This document shows, one piece after another, positions 8,901 to 16,287 of a DNA stretch of 64,000 nucleotides. Source of the stretch: Mesorhizobium zhangyense (GTDB lineage: Bacteria > Pseudomonadota > Alphaproteobacteria > Rhizobiales > Rhizobiaceae). Location of the stretch: positions 1 through 64,000 of the forward strand of contig NZ_JAAKZG010000007.1 in the NCBI RefSeq assembly GCF_011045115.1. Reading direction: 5' to 3'. The translations under genes were made by a program, and so were the position numbers. Numbering within the stretch: the stretch's first letter is position 1; every line of letters begins with the position of its first letter. The notes beneath the pieces are model-generated. The model had not been told where the DNA came from. It saw only the letters and a program-made list of their open reading frames with translations, and made no database searches.

Positions 8901-11615
8901 ATGGAACCCAGCCTAGCCCGCTATATCTGGACGCACACCCGGAAGCAGCAGCTCTGGATCGTGATGATCGTCGTGCTCTCGATGATCCCCTATTTCATGT
9001 CCTTCGACCTGCCGAAACTGATCGTCAACGGCCCCATCCAGGGTGGCGGTTTTGAACAGCCGGGCGCGACCCAGCCGTTTATGAAGCTGCACTACGACAT
9101 TCCCTTCATCGGGGATGTCCAGTTTTTCGATGGTTTCCAGCTCGGCCGCGAGGCGACGCTGTTTGCGCTGAGCATGGTCTTCCTGCTGCTGGTCGTCGTC
9201 AACGGCCTGTTCAAGCTCTACATCAATACCTACAAGGGCCGCCTCGGCGAGCGCATGCTGCGGCGCATACGCTTCGAGCTGGTCGATCGTGTGCTGCGGT
9301 TTCCGCCGTTTTACTTCAAGCGGGTGAAATCCGCCGAGGTGGCGACCATGGTGAAGGACGAGGTGGAGCCGCTGGGCGGCTTCATCGGCGATGCCTTCAT
9401 CCAGCCGGTGCTGCTCGGTGGCCAGGCGCTGACCGCAATGCTGTTCATCATGGTCCAGAACTTCTGGCTCGGCATGATAGCTGCCGTGATCGTTGGCATT
9501 CAGATCATTCTTATCCCGCGCATGCGGCGCCGGCTGATCGTCCTCAGCCGCGAGCGGCAACTGACGGCGCGAGCGCTTTCTGGCCGGGTCGGCGAAATCG
9601 TCGATGGCATCGGCGCGGTCCACATTCACGATACGTCCAACTATGAACGCGCCGATATAGCCGCCCGGCTCGGCCGCATCTTCAAGATCCGCTACGACCT
9701 TTACCAGTGGAAGTTCATGGTAAAGTTCCTCAACAATTTCCTCGCCCAGATCACGCCTTTCCTGTTCTACATGATCGGCGGCTATCTCGTCATTCAGGGG
9801 CGTCTGGATGTCGGTCAGCTCGTGGCGGTGATCAGCGCCTACAAGGACCTGCCCGGACCGATGAAGGAACTGATCGACTGGGATCAGGCGCGGCAGGATG
9901 TGCAGGTCAAATACCAGCAGGTCGTCGAGCAGTTTACGGTCGACGGTCTCATCCCGCCGCAAATCGAGGCCCTGACGATCGAAGACCCCGGCCGGATGAC
10001 CAACTCCCTGTCAGCCGTCAGCCTGTCCATGACCGACGATGGCGGTGCCATGCTGCTTGACCGTGTATCGCTCCAGGTCAAGCCGGGCGAGACGTTGGCG
10101 CTGGTCAGCTCCGCGACAGGCGGAGCCGAGGCGCTTGCGGAAGCTTTCGCGCGGCTTAACCGGCCGGAGAACGGCAGGGTCGTTTCGGGCACCGACGACC
10201 TGCTTGAACTTCCCGAAGCCGTGACCGGCCGGCGCATGTCCTACTCGTCGTCGGATGTTTTCCTGTTCCATGCAAGCCTTCGAGAGAACCTTCTCTACGG
10301 GCTGAAACATGCGCCGCTTACGCCCGTGACCTATGACGGCGCTGCCGCGGTCCAGCGTCGCTGGGACGTCGATGAAGCAAGCCGGTCGGGCAATCCCGAT
10401 TTCGACATCAGCAGCGACTGGATCGACTACGCTTCCGCCGGCGCTACCGGCCCGCAGGACCTTTTCGAGGCCGTGCGCCGGGTGCTCGATGCGGTGCTGC
10501 TGTCGCGCGACATCCTGGATCTCGGCCTGCGCTCTTCGGTCGACGTCACGCGTCACACTGAGCTCGCCGGCCGGATCGTCGAATTGCGTGCAGCACTTCG
10601 CAGCCGGCTGGAACAGGAAGGACTGAGCGGGCTGGTGGTTCCGTTCGAACCGGGCGCCTACAACAAGGAAGCAACGATCGGCGAAAACCTGCTCTTCGGC
10701 GCCGCCGCGGGCACAGAGCTCGCCGACAGGGCGCTTGCGGCCAATCCTTATTTCGCGTCCGTGCTGCGGCAGGGCGGTCTCGACCGCACGCTCTACGAAA
10801 TGGGCCTGGAGATTGCCGAACAGGCAATCGAGCTGTTCGCCGATCTGCCGCCCGATCACCCGTTCTTCCAGCAACTCGCCTTCATGACGCCCGAGGAGAT
10901 TCCGGCCTACGAAACCTTGCTGCAGCGGCTCAAGAACCGCCCTTACGAGGCGGTGTCGGAAAGCGACCGCGCCATGATCGTCACCTTGAGCTTTGCCTAT
11001 ATCGAACCCCGGCACCGCTTCGGCCTGCTGACCGAAGAGCTGATGGGCAAGATCGTTGCGGCGCGCAGCCGGTTCTATGAAAACCTGCCGCCCGAGCTGC
11101 AGAATGCGATCGAGCGGTATGACCCGGCCAAATACATTGCTGCGGCCACCGTCATGGACAACGTCCTGTTCGGACGCGTGGGCAACAATCATCCCGACGC
11201 GCCGGAACGCATACGCTCCATCGTCTACGACATTCTGGACAAGCTCGGCCTTTACAACGAAGTTCTGGATGTCGGCCTGGACTTCAACGTCGGCTCCGGC
11301 GGCCGGCGTCTGACCGGTGGGCAAAGGCAGAAGCTCGACGTTGCCCGGGCACTGCTCAAGCGTCCCGATTTTCTCATCATGAACCGGCCGCTTTCAGCTC
11401 TGGACCAGCGCATGCAGGAACAGGTGCTGCGCAATGTGCTTGAAGAGGCTAGACGTGACGGCCATTCTCCGGCGATTGTCTGGGTCGTGACAAACCCGTC
11501 AATGGGGATGATGTTCGACCGCGTTGCCGTCTTCGACGCGGGTCAATTGGTGGAAGACGGAACACACGAGACACTTTTGGCAAGAAACGGTATCTTCAAG
11601 GAACTGCTGTCATAA
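8901..11615 (+). CDS. ABC exporter-like protein with degenerate, enlarged ATPase domain
   Basis: A 904-residue inner-membrane protein. Residues 1-310 form an ABC-exporter type membrane domain with hydrophobic helices near 18-35, 86-107, 165-205 and 280-300. The nucleotide-binding domain begins near 383 but is far longer than the usual 230-250 residues. The Walker A position reads VSSATGGAEAL (401-411), with no Lys and no Ser/Thr. The Q-loop Gln is absent (YSSSDVFLF). Walker B reads FLIMNRPLSALD (824-835), with Asp-Glu replaced by Asn-Arg, and the H-loop His is Asn865. The signature LTGGQRQK (804-811) and D-loop SALD are kept. The ENLLYG segment that normally follows the Q-loop occurs three times (462-467, 595-600, 753-758). 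I infer a non-hydrolysing or partner-dependent ABC protein; its cargo is unknown. Confidence 0.85.
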   Translation: MEPSLARYIWTHTRKQQLWIVMIVVLSMIPYFMSFDLPKLIVNGPIQGGGFEQPGATQPFMKLHYDIPFIGDVQFFDGFQLGREATLFALSMVFLLLVVVNGLFKLYINTYKGRLGERMLRRIRFELVDRVLRFPPFYFKRVKSAEVATMVKDEVEPLGGFIGDAFIQPVLLGGQALTAMLFIMVQNFWLGMIAAVIVGIQIILIPRMRRRLIVLSRERQLTARALSGRVGEIVDGIGAVHIHDTSNYERADIAARLGRIFKIRYDLYQWKFMVKFLNNFLAQITPFLFYMIGGYLVIQGRLDVGQLVAVISAYKDLPGPMKELIDWDQARQDVQVKYQQVVEQFTVDGLIPPQIEALTIEDPGRMTNSLSAVSLSMTDDGGAMLLDRVSLQVKPGETLALVSSATGGAEALAEAFARLNRPENGRVVSGTDDLLELPEAVTGRRMSYSSSDVFLFHASLRENLLYGLKHAPLTPVTYDGAAAVQRRWDVDEASRSGNPDFDISSDWIDYASAGATGPQDLFEAVRRVLDAVLLSRDILDLGLRSSVDVTRHTELAGRIVELRAALRSRLEQEGLSGLVVPFEPGAYNKEATIGENLLFGAAAGTELADRALAANPYFASVLRQGGLDRTLYEMGLEIAEQAIELFADLPPDHPFFQQLAFMTPEEIPAYETLLQRLKNRPYEAVSESDRAMIVTLSFAYIEPRHRFGLLTEELMGKIVAARSRFYENLPPELQNAIERYDPAKYIAAATVMDNVLFGRVGNNHPDAPERIRSIVYDILDKLGLYNEVLDVGLDFNVGSGGRRLTGGQRQKLDVARALLKRPDFLIMNRPLSALDQRMQEQVLRNVLEEARRDGHSPAIVWVVTNPSMGMMFDRVAVFDAGQLVEDGTHETLLARNGIFKELLS

Positions 11616-11654
11616 AGGTCTGGCAAACGCGAATTTTGGGGAAGGTTTGCGACG

Positions 11655-12104
11655 ATGCTGCTCAAGGATGAAGTTGGAATGCTGCAACGCGTTCCCCTGT
11701 TTTCCGGCGTCGAGCCGGCAAAGCTGAAGCTGCTCGCCTTCACGTCGGACCGCGTTACCTACGGCGCCGGACAGATCCTTTTCCGACAGGGCGACGAGGG
11801 AGACGCCGCCTATGTCATTCTTTCAGGTACAGCCGATATTCTGGTCGAGTCCGACGCCGGGCCGATCAAGGTCGCCGAGCTGGAACCCAATTCGATTGTT
11901 GGCGAGATCGCAATATTGTGCAACGTTTCCCGCACCGCCACCGTCAGGGCGGCGGTTCCGCTGGAAGTCCTTCGAATTCGCAAGGATCATTTCCTGAGAC
12001 TTATGAAGGAGTTCCCCGAAATGACGATCGAAATACTGCGCGTTCTGGCCGATCGCCTGAGCCATACGACAGCGGAACTGATCGACGCGCGAAGCGCCAA
12101 ATAG
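11655..12104 (+). CDS. Stand-alone cyclic-nucleotide-binding domain protein
   Basis: A 149-residue cytoplasmic protein made almost entirely of one cNMP-binding (CAP_ED) beta-roll. The hallmark cassette is present: a Gly-rich RQGDEGDAAYVILSG strand pair, then the phosphate-binding cassette GEIAILCNVSRTATV, with Glu84 and Arg93 at the positions that contact the ribose and cyclic phosphate. A C-terminal helix follows (about residues 112-145). There is no DNA-binding helix-turn-helix and no other output domain, unlike Crp/Fnr regulators. It starts 39 bases after the degenerate ABC gene, so it is probably co-transcribed, and it may be the regulatory partner of that protein. Whether it binds cAMP or cGMP cannot be read from the sequence. 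Confidence 0.9.
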   Translation: MLLKDEVGMLQRVPLFSGVEPAKLKLLAFTSDRVTYGAGQILFRQGDEGDAAYVILSGTADILVESDAGPIKVAELEPNSIVGEIAILCNVSRTATVRAAVPLEVLRIRKDHFLRLMKEFPEMTIEILRVLADRLSHTTAELIDARSAK

Positions 12105-12243
12105 CGAATGGCGGGCGTTCGATCCTCCATGCCCCATAGCCATGGCACATGCCTCTTTTTCAGGGGGCCCTCCGGAGAAAACCTGTCTCGCCTAGCCGCC
12201 GCTGTTTGGCTACTATGGCCAGCGGGGACTGCGAAGGGCTAGC

Positions 12244-13098
12244 ATGGACGACGACGTTTTCCTGGTCAGGTTTTGGGGCGCGCGCGGCAGCATTGCGGTA
12301 TCCGGGCCAGAGTTCTCGCGCTACGGCGGGAATACTATCTGCGTCGAGATGCAGTGCGGCCCCCATACGCTCCTGTTCGACGCCGGATCGGGGTTAAGGC
12401 CTGCCGGCGAAGCGCTTCGGGCGGCGGGCGTGACCGATTTCGACCTGCTCTTCACCCATTGCCACTACGACCACATCATAGGGCTGCCGTTTTTCTCGCC
12501 GGTCTATGACCGCAGCGTGAACGTTACGCTTTGGTCGGGGCATCTGGCCGGGCGCATGACGACGCGGCAGATGGTCGACGAATTCATGCAGCCGCCGTGG
12601 TTTCCAGCAAAGCTCGATATCTGCAAGGCAAGCCTCGACTGCCGGGATTTCGTCTCCGGAGACGTGCTTCGGCCCCGGGAAGGGGTCGTGGTCAAAACCG
12701 GCAGCCTCAACCATCCCGGAGGCTGCATAGGCTATCGCGTCGAATGGGGCGGCCGTGTCGTGGCGATGATTACCGACACCGAACATGAGCCCGGCAAGCT
12801 CGATCAGTCCATTCTTGGCCTTATCAAGGATGCCGATCTCGTCATCTACGACTGCACCTACACGGAGGAGGAGATGGAGCGCCGCCGCGGTTACGGGCAC
12901 TCGACCTGGCAACAGGGCGTCAAGCTGTGCGAAGCGGCGGGTGCGCGGGGTCTGGCACTTTTCCATCACGATCCGACGCGTACCGACGAGGAGCTGGACG
13001 AGATCGAAAAGCAGGCCAAGGATAGGTTTGCCGGTGCATTCGCCGCCCGCGACGGCCAGACGCTGGAGTTGCCAGCTTCGGGGCCGCACCGGAAATAA
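12244..13098 (+). CDS. Metallo-beta-lactamase-fold hydrolase, possible cyclic-nucleotide phosphodiesterase
   Basis: A 284-residue cytoplasmic metallohydrolase. The signature THCHYDH (residues 71-77; His72, His74, Asp76, His77) gives the di-metal site, with further ligand candidates in SLNHPGG, ITDTEH and FHHDP. The N terminus RFWGARGSIAVSG with YGGNTICVE is typical of the PhnP/RNase Z-like branch that includes class II/III cyclic-nucleotide phosphodiesterases. The ATG follows a GAAGGG site. The position directly behind a cyclic-nucleotide-binding protein and near two cyclase-like genes makes cNMP hydrolysis a reasonable hypothesis, but other phosphoester substrates are equally compatible with the motif set. 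Confidence 0.85.
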   Translation: MDDDVFLVRFWGARGSIAVSGPEFSRYGGNTICVEMQCGPHTLLFDAGSGLRPAGEALRAAGVTDFDLLFTHCHYDHIIGLPFFSPVYDRSVNVTLWSGHLAGRMTTRQMVDEFMQPPWFPAKLDICKASLDCRDFVSGDVLRPREGVVVKTGSLNHPGGCIGYRVEWGGRVVAMITDTEHEPGKLDQSILGLIKDADLVIYDCTYTEEEMERRRGYGHSTWQQGVKLCEAAGARGLALFHHDPTRTDEELDEIEKQAKDRFAGAFAARDGQTLELPASGPHRK

Positions 13099-13863
13099 CT
13101 ATTCCCCGCCCTTTGTGCGGCGATCGATCAACACGCTGACGGGAAGCCACTCGCACACGCGGCTGCGGCCCGTCACTTCGAAGAGCCGCTCCAGAAAAAT
13201 CCACGCAGCCTCATCGTGCACGAGATGATGCGTGAGCAGGCCAACCGGCTCGCCGCCATCATAAGCCTGCTGCAACCGCGCGACGATCTCCTGAACAAGC
13301 AGACTGTAATCCCGGCAGCCGCGCGTGCCGTGCCAATCCATGATGTCGACATTGCTGTTCACCACGCGGATGGGCGCCGGTTTCGGTGGCCCGTAGACCG
13401 ACAGTGCGGTGAAACCGATCGATCCGAGATTATCGATCAGGCCTGCGTCTATCCTGTTCCACGGCGGCACCAGCATCGGCACGGCGCGCTCGCCGTGCAG
13501 ACGGACTATCTGCGATAATCCCCGTGCCAGTTCATCAAGCACCGCCCCGCGCGGCCGATGTGCCCCGAGCTCCTGCTTTTTCTGGTCTCCGGGCGCATGA
13601 TTCTGGTGCGCCCAGCCGTGAATGGCGACCGCGGCATGGGCAGCTTGGCTGAGCCGGTCGGCAAGCCTCGCATCCGTGACGGCCGGAATGACGGCCAGCG
13701 TGACCGGAACGGCGAAGTCGCCGGTAAGGGCCAAAAGGCGATCAAGTGCGGGCGTTGGCTCCACGGCGTCATCATCCCGCAGCCAGAACTCTGCCGTGCG
13801 ACCGGCGTTTTCCCAGCGCATGAGTTCTTCGCGCAATGGCTGCCAGATCGAATCCACAGTCAT
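13099..13863 (-). CDS. Polysaccharide deacetylase family protein
   Basis: A 254-residue NodB-like carbohydrate esterase relative, likely to remove N- or O-acetyl groups from a glycan. The metal site is suggested by LRDDDA near residue 30 (Asp pair) and HGWAHQNH (the HxxxH element), with PPWNRID further on in the position of the R-P-P-W/Y strand. I start it at the ATG at 13861-13863, which overlaps the stop of the upstream glycosyltransferase as ATGA; a longer upstream frame is only the shadow of that gene. No signal peptide is visible, so it probably acts in the cytoplasm on a lipid-linked or soluble intermediate. It converges on the MBL gene with no gap. Confidence 0.85.
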   Translation of the reverse strand: MTVDSIWQPLREELMRWENAGRTAEFWLRDDDAVEPTPALDRLLALTGDFAVPVTLAVIPAVTDARLADRLSQAAHAAVAIHGWAHQNHAPGDQKKQELGAHRPRGAVLDELARGLSQIVRLHGERAVPMLVPPWNRIDAGLIDNLGSIGFTALSVYGPPKPAPIRVVNSNVDIMDWHGTRGCRDYSLLVQEIVARLQQAYDGGEPVGLLTHHLVHDEAAWIFLERLFEVTGRSRVCEWLPVSVLIDRRTKGGE

Positions 13864-14948
13864 GATGAGGCCACCTTCGCAAGCAGATCTGCCAGACGCG
13901 TTGCTGCCGTGTCTAGGGAGCGTTCGTCCAGCACAAAGCGCCGGGCAGCCTGGCTGAGGGCGGCTCTCTCGTCCTCTCGCGTCAAAAGCCTTTCGATTGC
14001 CGCTGCAAATGCCGATACGTCGCCAGGCGGCGTCAGAAATCCGGTCTCGCCATGGCGCACGACTTCCGGCACACCCGCAATGTCCTGCGCCACGACGGGA
14101 AGGCCGGCGGCCTGTGCTTCGAGATAAGCGACGCCATAGGCCTCGCCAAACCCCGGCCAGACGTAAATACCTCCGCCATAGAGGAACTCCGGCACGGCGG
14201 CTGGTTCGATAGCGCCGAGCCATTCGATGCGTTCGGCCGGCAAGCCGGCGAATAGAGCCGTCACATCCTCGCGGGCAGGCCCGTCACCAACGACCGACAA
14301 GGTCCATGGCAGATGGCCGATCAGGCCGAGCGCTTTTGCCAACATGCCATAGCTTGCAAGCTTGTCGCCCGGGCGCATCATGGCGACGGTGACGAGCCGA
14401 GCTGGCGCGCTCCGTGGTGGCGTTTTCAGGAATGCCGACGTGTCGATGAAGGGCGCGAGCATGCCGAGGGCTGCGTTGGGAATTGCCTCGGCCAACCCTT
14501 GGCGGTCCCGGTGGGTGAAGCAGATGTTCAACGCTGCCTGCTCGACCGATTGCGCCACCAGCGCCTGCGTTTCGGCCCAAAGGCCGCTATTGCGCCGGTT
14601 CGAATACGAAGCTTCCGCCGTCACATAGGGAATAGTGAAGGTCGAGGCCAGTTCGGGGCCGATCAGGTCGGGCGCCTTGTAATAGGGGTGGTAGGAGAAC
14701 CACAGGTCGGGCTGGCCATCCCGCGCCCAGAGTTCGCTCAGCCGCGCGATTTCCTGTTGAGCTTTGGTTCTCAGCGCATCGAAATTTTCCTGCACCGGTT
14801 CGCGCAGAAAGCCGCGCAACTCGGAAACTATTTCGACGTTGTGGCCGTAACTCCGGAGCGCTTTCACAAGCATCCGCGCCATCTGGCGGTCACCGGAGGC
14901 AACGGGATGATTGGGCGACTTCAGGGGTGCGTAGAAGGCAATTCGCAT
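13860..14948 (-). CDS. Glycosyltransferase family 4 (GT4), second
   Basis: A 362-residue GT-B transferase. The N terminus (IAFYAPLKSPNHPVASGDRQMARML) is the usual GT4 acceptor-domain start. The C-terminal donor domain contains VWPGFGEAYGVAYLEAQAAGLPVVAQDIAGVPEVV, split by the expected Glu residues, then GETGFLTPPGD. It is transcribed on the minus strand together with the deacetylase, which starts inside its last codons. The pair probably adds a sugar and then deacetylates it, a combination seen in many glycan clusters. The promoter must lie in the 93 bases shared with the divergent DUF3095 gene. Confidence 0.9.
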   Translation of the reverse strand: MRIAFYAPLKSPNHPVASGDRQMARMLVKALRSYGHNVEIVSELRGFLREPVQENFDALRTKAQQEIARLSELWARDGQPDLWFSYHPYYKAPDLIGPELASTFTIPYVTAEASYSNRRNSGLWAETQALVAQSVEQAALNICFTHRDRQGLAEAIPNAALGMLAPFIDTSAFLKTPPRSAPARLVTVAMMRPGDKLASYGMLAKALGLIGHLPWTLSVVGDGPAREDVTALFAGLPAERIEWLGAIEPAAVPEFLYGGGIYVWPGFGEAYGVAYLEAQAAGLPVVAQDIAGVPEVVRHGETGFLTPPGDVSAFAAAIERLLTREDERAALSQAARRFVLDERSLDTAATRLADLLAKVASS

Positions 14949-15041
14949 CGCCGGACCCTATCATCGGAAAGCCTGTGCAAGTCAATTTCGAAGCGTGATC
15001 GACTTCACTCTCACGCAGGGGAAATGTGGTATTTGATAGGC

Positions 15042-16202
15042 ATGGACACATCCGCCAAAACCGATCCCTTTGTCGACACCTTGCCGGTTTTCACCGAGTT
15101 CGAAGGTGTTGCCGATGTCGGCAACTATCGGCCGCTTCCCGACGACTGGGCGCTTGCGACGGCGGACATCGTTGCCTCGACCGACGCAGTCTCTGCCGGC
15201 GGTTACAAAGCGGTCAACATGGCCGGCGCCAGCGTGATATCGGCCTTGCTGAACGCGCTCGGCCAGCGCGATCTTCCTTTCGTTTTCGGCGGCGATGGCG
15301 CGATGGTTGCGTTTCCGGCGTCCCAGCTGGAGATCACCAGAAACGCTTTGGCGGCGGTGCAGGCGTGGGTGGCAGACGAATTGAACCTTACCTTGCGCGC
15401 GGCGATCGTGCCGGTCAGCGATATCCGGGCGCACGGGCTGGACGTGCGCGTTGCAAGGTTCCAGCCTTCCGAGGAGGTTTTCTACGCCATGTTCGCCGGT
15501 GGCGGCAGCAGTTGGGCGGAAGCTGAAATGAAGGCGGGACGCTACCGCATCGACCCCGCGCCAGCGGGAACCCGACCGGATCTTACGGGCCTTTCATGCC
15601 GCTGGGACCCCATCGAGGCGCGGCATGGCGAAATCGTCTCGATCATCGCCATTCCCGGTGCTTCGCGCGACATGCAGGCCTTTCAGACGCTGGTGTCCGA
15701 CATCATCGCCCTGACTGGCGGAGAAGAGCGTGGCGGGCATCCCGTTCCGGTGGAAGGCCCCGAATTCAGCTTCCCCCCGCCGGGTCTCGATCTGGAAGCG
15801 CGTGCGATAGCGCCCGTGGGCAAGCGGTGGCTGGCCAAACTGTGGGTCGTCTTCCTGATGACGCTTACGACCGTCGCCATAAAACTCGGCCGCAAGGTCG
15901 GGACGTTCGATCCAGATCTCTACAAGCGCCAGGTGGCGAGCAATTCCGATTTCCGCAAATTCGACGACGGCTTGAAGATGACCATCGATGTGGATCGCGA
16001 CGTCTTGCAAAGGATCGAGGACCGGCTGAAACAGGCGGAAAAGGCAGGCGTGTGCAGCTACGGCCTGCACCGGCAGAAATCGGCCCTGATGACCTGCATC
16101 GTCGCATCACCCCTGCAGCGCGACCATGTCCACTTCGTCGATGGCGCCGCCGGTGGCTACGCGATGGCTGCCGCCGGCCTGAAGGCAAAGCTGGCAGGCT
16201 GA
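15042..16202 (+). CDS. DUF3095 family protein, class III cyclase-like
   Basis: A 386-residue protein of the DUF3095 family, which is related to class III nucleotidyl cyclases. Two metal-ligand Asp candidates are visible in the expected order: ATADIVAST (Asp42) and FGGDGAMVAFP (Asp85). The Lys that selects adenine in classical cyclases, three residues before the GD, is absent (FVFGGD). Additional C-terminal domains extend beyond the cyclase-like fold. The start is uncertain: ATG 15042 gives the usual N terminus; ATG 15024 is in frame upstream. The gene is divergent from the GT4 gene and is followed by a 10-base-stem hairpin. Its product is unknown; it could make, sense or modify a nucleotide signal. 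Confidence 0.85.
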   Translation: MDTSAKTDPFVDTLPVFTEFEGVADVGNYRPLPDDWALATADIVASTDAVSAGGYKAVNMAGASVISALLNALGQRDLPFVFGGDGAMVAFPASQLEITRNALAAVQAWVADELNLTLRAAIVPVSDIRAHGLDVRVARFQPSEEVFYAMFAGGGSSWAEAEMKAGRYRIDPAPAGTRPDLTGLSCRWDPIEARHGEIVSIIAIPGASRDMQAFQTLVSDIIALTGGEERGGHPVPVEGPEFSFPPPGLDLEARAIAPVGKRWLAKLWVVFLMTLTTVAIKLGRKVGTFDPDLYKRQVASNSDFRKFDDGLKMTIDVDRDVLQRIEDRLKQAEKAGVCSYGLHRQKSALMTCIVASPLQRDHVHFVDGAAGGYAMAAAGLKAKLAG

Positions 16203-16209
16203 CTTCGGC

Positions 16210-16232
16210 TTGCGGAAATCCGATTTCCGCAA
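16210..16232. terminator. Perfect hairpin after the DUF3095 gene
   Basis: TTGCGGAAAT (16210-16219) pairs perfectly with ATTTCCGCAA (16223-16232) around a CCG loop, eight bases after the stop codon. There is no U-run, so it may be a weak terminator, an mRNA-stabilising hairpin or a DNA palindrome read by a regulator. Confidence 0.5.
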
Positions 16233-16287
16233 TATGCCTCGCCGGTAGCTCCTGGGATGAGCGTGGCATCGCCATGGTGGCGGCGGC

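Noticed and set aside
8901-11615. Reading the ABC-like gene as a pseudogene
   Set aside because: The frame is open over 904 codons with normal codon use, and signature and D-loop motifs are kept; inactivating changes are confined to catalytic residues.
13864-14223. N-terminal extension of the deacetylase frame
   Set aside because: It overlaps the GT4 gene in another frame, is Arg-rich and lacks family residues; the ATGA overlap at 13861 marks the real start.
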